Shown here piece after piece: positions 39,812 through 53,300 of a DNA stretch of 64,000 bases. The first letter of the stretch is position 1. Each line of letters opens with the position of its first letter. The stretch is from NCBI GenBank assembly GCA_032622095.1, contig CP136069.1, positions 9,378,036-9,442,035 on the forward strand, read 5' to 3'. The DNA comes from Siphonodentalium dalli (lineage: Eukaryota; Mollusca; Scaphopoda; Gadilida; Siphonodentaliidae). The position numbers and the translations under genes were made by a program. The notes below the pieces were generated by a model. It had not been told where the DNA came from. It did not search any database and worked only from the letters and a program-made list of their open reading frames with translations.

Positions 39812-41671
39812 CACACTGTATTACTGTCTCATCATTGGGAGGTATAGAGTAGATAAATACACTGTATTACTGTCTCATCATTGGGAGGTATAGGTATAGA
39901 GTAGATAAACACACTGTATTACTGTCTCATCATTAGGAGTTATAGGTATAGAGTAGATAAATACACTGTATTACTGTCACATCATTGGGAGGTATAGGTA
40001 TAGAGTAGATAAATACACTGTATTACTGTCACATCATTGGGAGGTATAGGTATAGAGTAGATAAACACACTGTATTACTGTCACATCATTGGGAGGTATA
40101 GGTATAGAGTAGATAAACACACTGTATTACTGTCTCATCATTGGGAGGTATAGGTATAGAGTAGATAAATACACTGTATTACTGTCACATCATTGGGAGG
40201 TATAGGTATAGCATAGATAAATACACTGTATTACTGTCACATCATTAGGAGGTATAGGTATAGCATAGATAAATACACTGTATTACTGTCACATCATTGG
40301 GAGGTATAGGTATAGAGTAGATAAATACACTGTATTACTGTCTCATCATTGGGAGGTATAGAGTAGATAAATACACTGTATTACTGTCTCATCATTGGGA
40401 GGTATAGGTATAGAGTAGATAAACACACTGTATTACTGTCTCATCATTAGGAGTTATAGGTATAGAGTAGATAAATACACTGTATTACTGTCACATCATT
40501 GGGAGGTATAGGTATAGAGTAGATAAATACACTGTATTACTGTCACATCATTGGGAGGTATAGGTATAGAGTAGATAAACACACTGTATTACTGTCACAT
40601 CATTGGGAGGTATAGGTATAGAGTAGATAAACACACTGTATTACTGTCTCATCATTGGGAGGTATAGGTATAGAGTAGATAAATACACTGTATTACTGTC
40701 ACATCATTGGGAGGTATAGGTATAGCATAGATAAATACACTGTATTACTGTCACATCATTAGGAGGTATAGGTATAGCATAGATAAATACACTGTATTAC
40801 TGTCACATCATTGGGAGGTATAGGTATAGAGTAGATAAATACACTGTATTACTGTCTCATCATTGGGAGGTATAGGTATAGAGTAGATAAACACACTGTA
40901 TTACTGTCTCATCATTAGGAGTTATAGGTATAGAGTAGATAAATACACTGTATTACTGTCACATCATTGGGAGGTATAGGTATAGAGTAGATAAATACAC
41001 TGTATTACTGTCACATCATTGGGAGGTATAGGTATAGAGTAGATAAACACACTGTATTACTGTCACATCATTGGGAGGTATAGGTATAGAGTAGATAAAC
41101 ACACTGTATTACTGTCTCATCATTGGGAGGTATAGGTATAGAGTAGATAAATACACTGTATTACTGTCACATCATTGGGAGGTATAGGTATAGCATAGAT
41201 AAATACACTGTATTACTGTCACATCATTAGGAGGTATAGGTATAGCATAGATAAATACACTGTATTACTGTCACATCATTGGGAGGTATAGGTATAGAGT
41301 AGATAAATACACTGTATTACTGTCATATCATTGGGAGTTATAGGTATAGAGTAGATAAACACACTGTATTACTGTCACATCATTAGGAGGTATAGGTATA
41401 GAGTAGATAAATACACTGTATTACTGTCACATCATTGGGAGGTATAGGTATAGCATAGATAAATACACTGTATTACTGTCACATCATTAGGAGGTATAGG
41501 TATAGCATAGATAAATACACTGTATTACTGTCACATCATTGGGAGGTATAGGTATAGAGTAGATAAATACACTGTATTACTGTCATATCATTGGGAGTTA
41601 TAGGTATAGAGTAGATAAACACACTGTATTACTGTCACATCATTAGGAGGTATAGGTATAGAGTAGATAAA
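39812..41671 (+). repeat. Higher-order repeat G with shortening period (514, 468, 260 bp)
   Basis: The marker is a pair of adjacent T1/A18/G31 monomers both ending AGCATAG, the second also with A26. The first member's C43 is at 40212, 40726, 41194 and 41454. Successive spacings are 514 bp (ten monomers, one of 46 bp), 468 bp (nine monomers; the 46-bp copy is lost) and 260 bp (five monomers). A partial unit lacking the marker pair at its left begins with the 46-bp monomer at 39812-39857, 514 bp left of its equal. The final five-monomer unit carries a T19 copy and a C1/A18/A26/G31 copy absent from the longer units. Confidence 0.93.
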
Positions 41672-44600
41672 TACACTGTATTACTGTCACATCATTGGGA
41701 GGTATAGGTATAGAGTAGATAAATACACTGTATTACTGTCACATCATTGGGAGTTATAGGTATAGAGTAGATAAACACACTGTATTACTGTCTCATCATT
41801 GGGAGGTATAGGTATAGAGTAGATAAACACACTGTATTACTGTCACATCATTGGGAGTTATAGGTATAGAGTAGATAAACACACTGTATTACTGTCACAT
41901 CATTGGGAGTTATAGGTATAGAGTAGATAAATACACTGTATTACTGTCACATCATTGGGAGGTATAGGTATAGAGTAGATAAATACACTGTATTACTGTC
42001 TCATCATTGGGAGGTATAGGTATAGAGTAGATAAACACACTGTATTACTGTCTCATCATTGGGAGTTATAGCGTAGATAAACACACTGTATTACTGTCTC
42101 ATCATTGGGAGTTATAGGTATAGAGTAGATAAACACACTGTATTACTGTCTCATCATTGGGAGTTATAGGTATAGAGTAGATAAATACACTGTATTACTG
42201 TCTCATCATTGGGAGTTATAGGTATAGAGTAGATAAACACACTGTATTACTGTCACATCATTGGGAGGTATAGGTATAGAGTAGATAAACACACTGTATT
42301 ACTGTCTCATCATTGGGAGGTATAGAGTAGATAAATACACTGTATTACTGTCTCATCATTGGGAGGTATAGGTATAGAGTAGATAAATACACTGTATTAC
42401 TGTCACATCATTAGGAGGTATAGGTATAGAGTAGATAAACACACTGTATTACTGTCACATCATTGGGAGGTATAGGTATAGAGTAGATAAACACACTGTA
42501 TTACTGTCACATCATTGGGAGTTATAGGTATAGAGTAGATAAATACACTGTATTACTGTCACATCATTGGGAGGTATAGGTATAGAGTAGATAAACACAC
42601 TGTATTACTGTCACATCATTGGGAGTTATAGGTATAGAGTAGATAAATACACTGTATTACTGTCATATCATTGGGAGTTATAGGTATAGAGTAGATAAAC
42701 ACACTGTATTACTGTCACATCATTGGGAGTTATACGTATAGAGTAGATAAACACACTGTATTACTGTCACATCATTGGGAGTTATAGGTATAGAGTAGAT
42801 AAATACACTGTATTACTGTCTCATCATTGGGAGGTATAGGTATAGAGTAGATAAACACACTGTATTACTGTCTCATCATTGGGAGTTATAGGTATAGAGT
42901 AGATAAACACACTGTATTACTGTCTCATCATTAGGAGTTATAGGTATAGAGTAGATAAATACACTGTATTACTGTCTCATCATTGGGAGTTATAGGTATA
43001 GAGTAGATAAACACACTGTATTACTGTCTCATCATTGGGAGGTATAGGTATAGAGTAGATAAACACACTGTATTACTGTCACATCATTGGGAGTTATAGG
43101 TATAGAGTAGATAAACACACTGTATTACTGTCACATCATTGGGAGTTATAGGTATAGAGTAGATAAACACACTGTATTACTGTCTCATCATTGGGAGTTA
43201 TAGGTATAGAGTAGATAAACACACTGTATTACTGTCACATCATTAGGAGGTATACGTATAGAGTAGATAAACACACTGTATTACTGTCACATCATTGGGA
43301 GTTATAGGTATAGAGTAGATAAACACACTGTATTACTGTCACATCATTGGGAGGTATAGGTATAGAGTAGATAAACACACTGTATTACTGTCTCATCATT
43401 GGGAGGTATAGGTATAGAGTAGATAAACACACTGTATTACTGTCTCATCATTGGGAGGTATAGGTATAGAGTAGATAAACACACTGTATTACTGTCTCAT
43501 CATTGGGAGTTATAGGTATAGAGTAGATAAATACACTGTATTACTGTCACATCATTGGGAGGTATAGGTATAGAGTAGATAAATACACTGTATTACTGTC
43601 TCATCATTGGGAGTTATAGGTATAGAGTAGATAAATACACTGTATTACTGTCACATCATTGGGAGTTATAGGTATAGAGTAGATAAATACACTGTATTAC
43701 TGTCTCATCATTGGGAGTTATAGGTATAGAGTAGATAAATACACTGTATTACTGTCACATCATTGGGAGGTATAGGTATAGAGTAGATAAACACACTGTA
43801 TTACTGTCACATCATTGGGAGGTATAGGTATAGAGTAGATAAATACACTGTATTACTGTCTCATCATTGGGAGTTATAGGTATAGAGTAGATAAATACAC
43901 TGTATTACTGTCTCATCATTGGGAGGTATAGGTATAGAGTAGATAAATACACTGTATTACTGTCTCATCATTGGGAGGTATAGGTATAGAGTAGATAAAC
44001 ACACTGTATTACTGTCTCATCATTGGGAGTTATAGGTATAGAGTAGATAAATACACTGTATTACTGTCTCATCATTGGGAGTTATAGGTATAGAGTAGAT
44101 AAACACACTGTATTACTGTCTCATCATTGGGAGGTATAGGTATAGAGTAGATAAACACACTGTATTACTGTCACATCATTGGGAGGTATAGGTATAGCGT
44201 AGATAAACACACTGTATTACTGTCACATCATTGGGAGGTATAGGTATAGAGTAGATAAATACACTGTATTACTGTCACATCATTGGGAGGTATAGGTATA
44301 GAGTAGATAAACACACTGTATTACTGTCTCATCATTGGGAGTTATAGGTATAGAGTAGATAAACACACTGTATTACTGTCTCATCATAGGGAGGTATAGG
44401 TATAGAGTAGATAAATACACTGTATTACTGTCACATCATTGGGAGTTATACGTATAGAGTAGATAAACACACTGTATTACTGTCACATCATTGGGAGGTA
44501 TACGTATAGAGTAGATAAACACACTGTATTACTGTCACATCATTGGGAGGTATAGGTATAGAGTAGATAAATACACTGTATTACTGTCTCATCATTGGGA

Positions 44601-46079
44601 GGTATAGGTATAGAGTAGATAAACACACTGTATTACTGTCACATCATTGGGAGGTATACGTATAGAGTAGATAAACACACTGTATTACTGTCACATCATT
44701 GGGAGGTATAGGTATAGAGTAGATAAATACACTGTATTACTGTCACATCATTGGGAGTTATAGGTATAGAGTAGATAAACACACTGTATTACTGTCACAT
44801 CATTGGGAGGTATAGGTATAGAGTAGATAAATACACTGTATTACTGTCTCATCATTAGGAGGTATAGGTATAGCGTAGATAAATACACTGTATTACTGTC
44901 ACATCATTGGGAGGTATAGGTATAGAGTAGATAAACACACTGTATTACTGTCACATCATTGGGAGTTATAGGTATAGAGTAGATAAACACACTGTATTAC
45001 TGTCTCATCATTGGGAGTTATAGGTATAGAGTAGATAAACACACTGTATTACTGTCTCATCATTGGGAGGTATAGGTATAGAGTAGATAAACACACTGTA
45101 TTACTGTCACATCATTGGGAGTTATAGGTATAGAGTAGATAAACACACTGTATTACTGTCTCATCATTGGGAGGTATAGGTATAGCATAGATAAACACAC
45201 TGTATTACTGTCACATCATTGGGAGTTATAGGTATAGAGTAGATAAACACACTGTATTACTGTCTCATCATTGGGAGTTATAGGTATAGAGTAGATAAAC
45301 ACACTGTATTACTGTCACATCATTGGGAGTTATAGGTATAGAGTAGATAAACACACTGTATTACTGTCACATCATTGGGAGTTATAGGTATAGAGTAGAT
45401 AAACACACTGTATTACTGTCTCATCATTGGGAGGTATAGGTATAGAGTAGATAAACACACTGTATTACTGTCTCATCATTGGGAGGTATAGGTATAGAGT
45501 AGATAAACACACTGTATTACTGTCACATCATTGGGAGGTATACGTATAGAGTAGATAAACACACTGTATTACTGTCACATCATTGGGAGTTATAGGTATA
45601 GAGTAGATAAACACACTGTATTACTGTCTCATCATTGGGAGGTATAGGTATAGAGTAGATAAACACACTGTATTACTGTCACATCATTGGGAGGTATACG
45701 TATAGAGTAGATAAACACACTGTATTACTGTCTCATCATTGGGAGTTATAGGTATAGAGTAGATAAACACACTGTATTACTGTCTCATCATTGGGAGTTA
45801 TAGGTATAGAGTAGATAAACACACTGTATTACTGTCACATCATTGGGAGGTATAGGTATAGAGTAGATAAACACACTGTATTACTGTCTCATCATTGGGA
45901 GTTATAGGTATAGAGTAGATAAATACACTGTATTACTGTCACATCATTGGGAGTTATAGGTATAGAGTAGATAAACACACTGTATTACTGTCTCATCATT
46001 GGGAGGTATAGGTATAGAGTAGATAAACACACTGTATTACTGTCTCATCATTGGGAGTTATAGGTATAGAGTAGATAAA

Positions 46080-46495
46080 TACACTGTATTACTGTCTCAT
46101 CATTGGGAGGTATACGTATAGAGTAGATAAATACACTGTATTACTGTCTCATCATTGGGAGGTATAGGTATAGAGTAGATAAACACACTGTATTACTGTC
46201 TCATCATTGGGAGTTATAGGTATAGAGTAGATAAATACACTGTATTACTGTCTCATCATTGGGAGTTATAGGTATAGAGTAGATAAATACACTGTATTAC
46301 TGTCTCATCATTGGGAGGTATACGTATAGAGTAGATAAATACACTGTATTACTGTCTCATCATTGGGAGGTATAGGTATAGAGTAGATAAACACACTGTA
46401 TTACTGTCTCATCATTGGGAGTTATAGGTATAGAGTAGATAAATACACTGTATTACTGTCTCATCATTGGGAGTTATAGGTATAGAGTAGATAAA
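46080..46495 (+). repeat. 208-bp tetramer repeated twice
   Basis: A four-monomer unit (T1/T18/G31 with C36; T1/T18/G31; C1/T18/T31; T1/T18/T31) is at 46080-46287 and again, identically, at 46288-46495. The C36 bases at 46115 and 46323 mark the units. Confidence 0.93.
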
Positions 46496-47327
46496 TACAC
46501 TGTATTACTGTCACATCATTGGGAGGTATAGGTATAGAGTAGATATATACACTGTATTACTGTCTCATCATTGGGAGTTATAGGTATAGAGTAGATAAAC
46601 ACACTGTATTACTGTCACATCATTGGGAGTTATAGGTATAGAGTAGATAAATACACTGTATTACTGTCTCATCATTGGGAGTTATAGGTATAGAGTAGAT
46701 ACATACACTGTATTACTGTCTCATCATTGGGAGGTATAGGTATAGAGTAGATACATACACTGTATTACTGTCTCATCATTGGGAGGTATAGGTATAGAGT
46801 AGATAAACACACTGTATTACTGTCTCATCATTGGGAGTTATAGGTATAGAGTAGATAAACACACTGTATTACTGTCACATCATTGGGAGGTATAGGTATA
46901 GAGTAGATAAACACACTGTATTACTGTCTCATCATTGGGAGGTATAGGTATAGAGTAGATAAATACACTGTATTACTGTCACATCATTAGGAGTTATAGG
47001 TATAGAGTAGATAAACACACTGTATTACTGTCTCATCATTGGGAGTTATAGGTATAGAGTAGATAAACACACTGTATTACTGTCTCATCATTGGGAGTTA
47101 TAGGTATAGAGTAGATAAATACACTGTATTACTGTCTCATCATTGGGAGTTATAGGTATAGAGTAGATAAACACACTGTATTACTGTCACATCATTGGGA
47201 GGTATAGGTATAGAGTAGATAAACACACTGTATTACTGTCTCATCATTGGGAGTTATAGGTATAGAGTAGATAAACACACTGTATTACTGTCACATCATT
47301 GGGAGGTATAGGTATAGAGTAGATAAA

Positions 47328-47373
47328 CACACTGTATTACTTCATTGGGAGGTATAGGTATAGAGTAGATAAA
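47328..47373 (+). repeat. 46-bp monomer with a unique internal deletion
   Basis: Unlike the other 99 copies of this length, the six missing bases come from the first half: the sequence reads ATTACTTCATTGGG, so the GTCTCA-type segment is gone while both hexamers at 31-42 remain. It was seen once, has not spread, and is therefore a recent private deletion or a read/assembly error. Confidence 0.9.
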
Positions 47374-50300
47374 TACACTGTATTACTGTCTCATCATTGG
47401 GAGTTATAGGTATAGAGTAGATAAATACACTGTATTACTGTCACATCATTGGGAGTTATAGGTATAGAGTAGATAAACACACTGTATTACTGTCTCATCA
47501 TTGGGAGTTATAGGTATAGAGTAGATAAATACACTGTATTACTGTCACATCATTGGGAGTTATACGTATAGAGTAGATAAACACACTGTATTACTGTCTC
47601 ATCATTGGGAGGTATAGGTATAGAGTAGATAAATACACTGTATTACTGTCTCATCATTGGGAGTTATAGGTATAGAGTAGATAAATACACTGTATTACTG
47701 TCACATCATTGGGAGTTATACGTATAGAGTAGATAAACACACTGTATTACTGTCACATCATTGGGAGTTATAGGTATAGAGTAGATAAACACACTGTATT
47801 ACTGTCTCATCATTGGGAGTTATAGGTATAGAGTAGATAAACACACTGTATTACTGTCTCATCATTGGGAGTTATAGGTATAGAGTAGATAAATACACTG
47901 TATTACTGTCTCATCATTGGGAGTTATAGGTATAGAGTAGATAAACACACTGTATTACTGTCTCATCATTGGGAGTTATAGGTATAGAGTAGATAAACAC
48001 ACTGTATTACTGTCACATCATTGGGAGGTATAGGTATAGAGTAGATAAACACACTGTATTACTGTCTCATCATTGGGAGGTATAGGTATAGCATAGATAA
48101 ACACACTGTATTACTGTCACATCATTGGGAGGTATAGGTATAGAGTAGATAAACACACTGTATTACTGTCTCATCATTGGGAGTTATAGGTATAGAGTAG
48201 ATAAATACACTGTATTACTGTCACATCATTGGGAGTTATAGGTATAGAGTAGATAAATACACTGTATTACTGTCTCATCATTGGGAGTTATAGGTATAGA
48301 GTAGATAAATACACTGTATTACTGTCACATCATTGGGAGTTATACGTATAGAGTAGATAAACACACTGTATTACTGTCTCATCATTGGGAGGTATAGGTA
48401 TAGAGTAGATAAATACACTGTATTACTGTCTCATCATTGGGAGTTATAGGTATAGAGTAGATAAACACACTGTATTACTGTCTCATCATTGGGAGTTATA
48501 GGTATAGAGTAGATAAACACACTGTATTACTGTCACATCATTGGGAGTTATAGGTATAGAGTAGATAAACACACTGTATTACTGTCACATCATTGGGAGT
48601 TATAGGTATAGAGTAGATAAACACACTGTATTACTGTCTCATCATTGGGAGTTATAGGTATAGAGTAGATAAATACACTGTATTACTGTCTCATCATTGG
48701 GAGGTATAGGTATAGAGTAGATAAATACACTGTATTACTGTCTCATCATTGGGAGGTATAGGTATAGAGTAGATAAACACACTGTATTACTGTCTCATCA
48801 TTGGGAGTTATAGGTATAGAGTAGATAAATACACTGTATTACTGTCTCATCATTGGGAGGTATAGGTATAGAGTAGATAAACACACTGTATTACTGTCTC
48901 ATCATTGGGAGGTATAGGTATAGAGTAGATAAATACACTGTATTACTGTCTCATCATTGGGAGTTATAGGTATAGCATAGATAAACACACTGTATTACTG
49001 TCTCATCATTGGGATGTATAGGTATAGAGTAGATAAATACACTGTATTACTGTCACATCATTGGGAGTTATAGGTATAGAGTAGATAAACACACTGTATT
49101 ACTGTCTCATCATTGGGAGTTATAGGTATAGAGTAGATAAATACACTGTATTACTGTCACATCATTGGGAGTTATACGTATAGAGTAGATAAACACACTG
49201 TATTACTGTCTCATCATTGGGAGTTATAGGTATAGAGTAGATAAATACACTGTATTACTGTCTCATCATTGGGAGTTATAGGTATAGAGTAGATAAATAC
49301 ACTGTATTACTGTCACATCATTGGGAGTTATAGGTATAGAGTAGATAAACACACTGTATTACTGTCTCATCATTAGGAGGTATACGTATAGAGTAGATAA
49401 ACACACTGTATTACTGTCTCATCATTGGGAGTTATAGGTATAGAGTAGATAAACACACTGTATTACTGTCTCATCATTGGGAGTTATAGGTATAGAGTAG
49501 ATAAACACACTGTATTACTGTCTCATCATTGGGAGTTATAGGTATAGAGTAGATAAACACACTGTATTACTGTCACATCATTGGGAGTTATAGGTATAGA
49601 GTAGATAAACACACTGTATTACTGTCTCATCATTGGGAGTTATAGGTATAGAGTAGATAAACACACTGTATTACTGTCTCATCATTGGGAGTTATAGGTA
49701 TAGAGTAGATAAACACACTGTATTACTGTCTCATCATTGGGAGTTATAGGTATAGAGTAGATAAACACACTGTATTACTGTCTCATCATTGGGAGGTATA
49801 GGTATAGAGTAGATAAATACACTGTATTACTGTCTCATCATTGGGAGGTATAGGTATAGAGTAGATAAATACACTGTATTACTGTCTCATCATTGGGAGT
49901 TATAGGTATAGAGTAGATAAATACACTGTATTACTGTCTCATCATTGGGAGGTATAGGTATAGAGTAGATAAATACACTGTATTACTGTCACATCATTGG
50001 GAGTTATAGGTATAGAGTAGATAAACACACTGTATTACTGTCACATCATTGGGAGTTATAGGTATAGAGTAGATAAACACACTGTATTACTGTCTCATCA
50101 TTGGGAGTTATAGGTATAGAGTAGATAAATACACTGTATTACTGTCACATCATTGGGAGGTATAGGTATAGAGTAGATAAATACACTGTATTACTGTCAC
50201 ATCATTGGGAGGTATAGGTATAGAGTAGATAAACACACTGTATTACTGTCACATCATTGGGAGTTATAGGTATAGAGTAGATAAACACACTGTATTACTG

Positions 50301-53300
50301 TCTCATCATTGGGAGTTATAGGTATAGAGTAGATAAACACACTGTATTACTGTCACATCATTGGGAGTTATAGGTATAGAGTAGATAAACACACTGTATT
50401 ACTGTCTCATCATTGGGAGTTATAGGTATAGAGTAGATAAATACACTGTATTACTGTCTCATCATTGGGAGTTATAGGTATAGAGTAGATAAACACACTG
50501 TATTACTGTCTCATCATTGGGAGGTATAGGTATAGAGTAGATAAACACACTGTATTACTGTCTCATCATTGGGAGTTATAGGTATAGAGTAGATAAACAC
50601 ACTGTATTACTGTCTCATCATTGGGAGGTATAGGTATAGAGTAGATAAATACACTGTATTACTGTCACATCATTGGGAGTTATAGGTATAGAGTAGATAA
50701 ACACACTGTATTACTGTCTCATCATTGGGAGTTATAGGTATAGAGTAGATAAATACACTGTATTACTGTCTCATCATTGGGAGTTATAGGTATAGAGTAG
50801 ATAAACACACTGTATTACTGTCTCATCATTGGGAGTTATAGGTATAGAGTAGATAAACACACTGTATTACTGTCTCATCATTGGGAGTTATAGGTATAGA
50901 GTAGATAAATACACTGTATTACTGTCACATCATTGGGAGTTATAGGTATAGAGTAGATAAACACACTGTATTACTGTCACATCATTGGGAGTTATAGGTA
51001 TAGAGTAGATAAATACACTGTATTACTGTCACATCATTAGGAGTTATAGGTATAGAGTAGATAAACACACTGTATTACTGTCTCATCATTGGGAGGTATA
51101 GGTATAGAGTAGATAAATACACTGTATTACTGTCTCATCATTGGGAGTTATAGGTATAGAGTAGATAAACACACTGTATTACTGTCACATCATTGGGAGT
51201 TATAGGTATAGAGTAGATAAACACACTGTATTACTGTCACATCATTGGGAGGTATAGGTATAGAGTAGATAAACACACTGTATTACTGTCACATCATTGG
51301 GAGGTATAGGTATAGAGTAGATAAACACACTGTATTACTGTCACATCATTGGGAGTTATAGGTATAGAGTAGATAAACACACTGTATTACTGTCACATCA
51401 TTGGGAGGTATAGGTATAGAGTAGATAAACACACTGTATTACTGTCTCATCATTGGGAGTTATAGGTATAGAGTAGATAAACACACTGTATTACTGTCAC
51501 ATCATTGGGAGGTATAGGTATAGAGTAGATAAACACACTGTATTACTGTCTCATCATTGGGAGTTATAGGTATAGAGTAGATAAATACACTGTATTACTG
51601 TCACATCATTGGGAGTTATAGGTATAGAGTAGATAAACACACTGTATTACTGTCACATCATTGGGAGTTATAGGTATAGAGTAGATAAATACACTGTATT
51701 ACTGTCACATCATTGGGAGTTATAGGTATAGAGTAGATAAATACACTGTATTACTGTCTCATCATTGGGAGGTATAGGTATAGAGTAGATAAACACACTG
51801 TATTACTGTCTCATCATTGGGAGGTATAGGTATAGAGTAGATAAATACACTGTATTACTGTCTCATCATTGGGAGTTATAGGTATAGAGTAGATAAACAC
51901 ACTGTATTACTGTCTCATCATTGGGAGTTATAGGTATAGAGTAGATAAATACACTGTATTACTGTCACATCATTGGGAGTTATAGGTATAGAGTAGATAA
52001 ACACACTGTATTACTGTCACATCATTGGGAGTTATAGGTATAGAGTAGATACACACACTGTATTACTGTCACATCATTGGGAGTTATAGGTATAGAGTAG
52101 ATAAATACACTGTATTACTGTCACATCATTGGGAGGTATAGGTATAGAGTAGATAAATACACTGTATTACTGTCTCATCATTGGGAGTTATAGGTATAGA
52201 GTAGATAAACACACTGTATTACTGTCTCATCATTGGGAGTTATAGGTATAGAGTAGATAAACACACTGTATTACTGTCTCATCATTGGGAGTTATAGGTA
52301 TAGAGTAGATAAACACACTGTATTACTGTCTCATCATTGGGAGGTATAGGTATAGAGTAGATAAATACACTGTATTACTGTCTCATCATTGGGAGTTATA
52401 GGTATAGAGTAGATAAATACACTGTATTACTGTCACATCATTGGGAGTTATAGGTATAGAGTAGATAAACACACTGTATTACTGTCACATCATTGGGAGT
52501 TATAGGTATAGAGTAGATAAACACACTGTATTACTGTCTCATCATTGGGAGTTATAGGTATAGAGTAGATAAATACACTGTATTACTGTCTCATCATTGG
52601 GAGTTATAGGTATAGAGTAGATAAATACACTGTATTACTGTCACATCATTGGGAGTTATAGGTATAGAGTAGATAAACACACTGTATTACTGTCTCATCA
52701 TTGGGAGTTATAGGTATAGAGTAGATAAACACACTGTATTACTGTCTCATCATTGGGAGTTATAGGTATAGAGTAGATAAACACACTGTATTACTGTCTC
52801 ATCATTGGGAGTTATAGGTATAGAGTAGATAAACACACTGTATTACTGTCTCATCATTGGGAGGTATAGGTATAGAGTAGATAAACACACTGTATTACTG
52901 TCTCATCATTGGGAGTTATAGGTATAGAGTAGATAAACACACTGTATTACTGTCTCATCATTGGGAGTTATAGGTATAGAGTAGATAAACACACTGTATT
53001 ACTGTCTCATCATTGGGAGTTATAGGTATAGAGTAGATAAACACACTGTATTACTGTCTCATCATTGGGAGGTATAGGTATAGAGTAGATAAACACACTG
53101 TATTACTGTCTCATCATTGGGAGTTATAGGTATAGAGTAGATAAACACACTGTATTACTGTCTCATCATTGGGAGTTATAGGTATAGAGTAGATAAACAC
53201 ACTGTATTACTGTCTCATCATTGGGAGGTATAGGTATAGAGTAGATAAATACACTGTATTACTGTCTCATCATTGGGAGTTATAGGTATAGAGTAGATAA

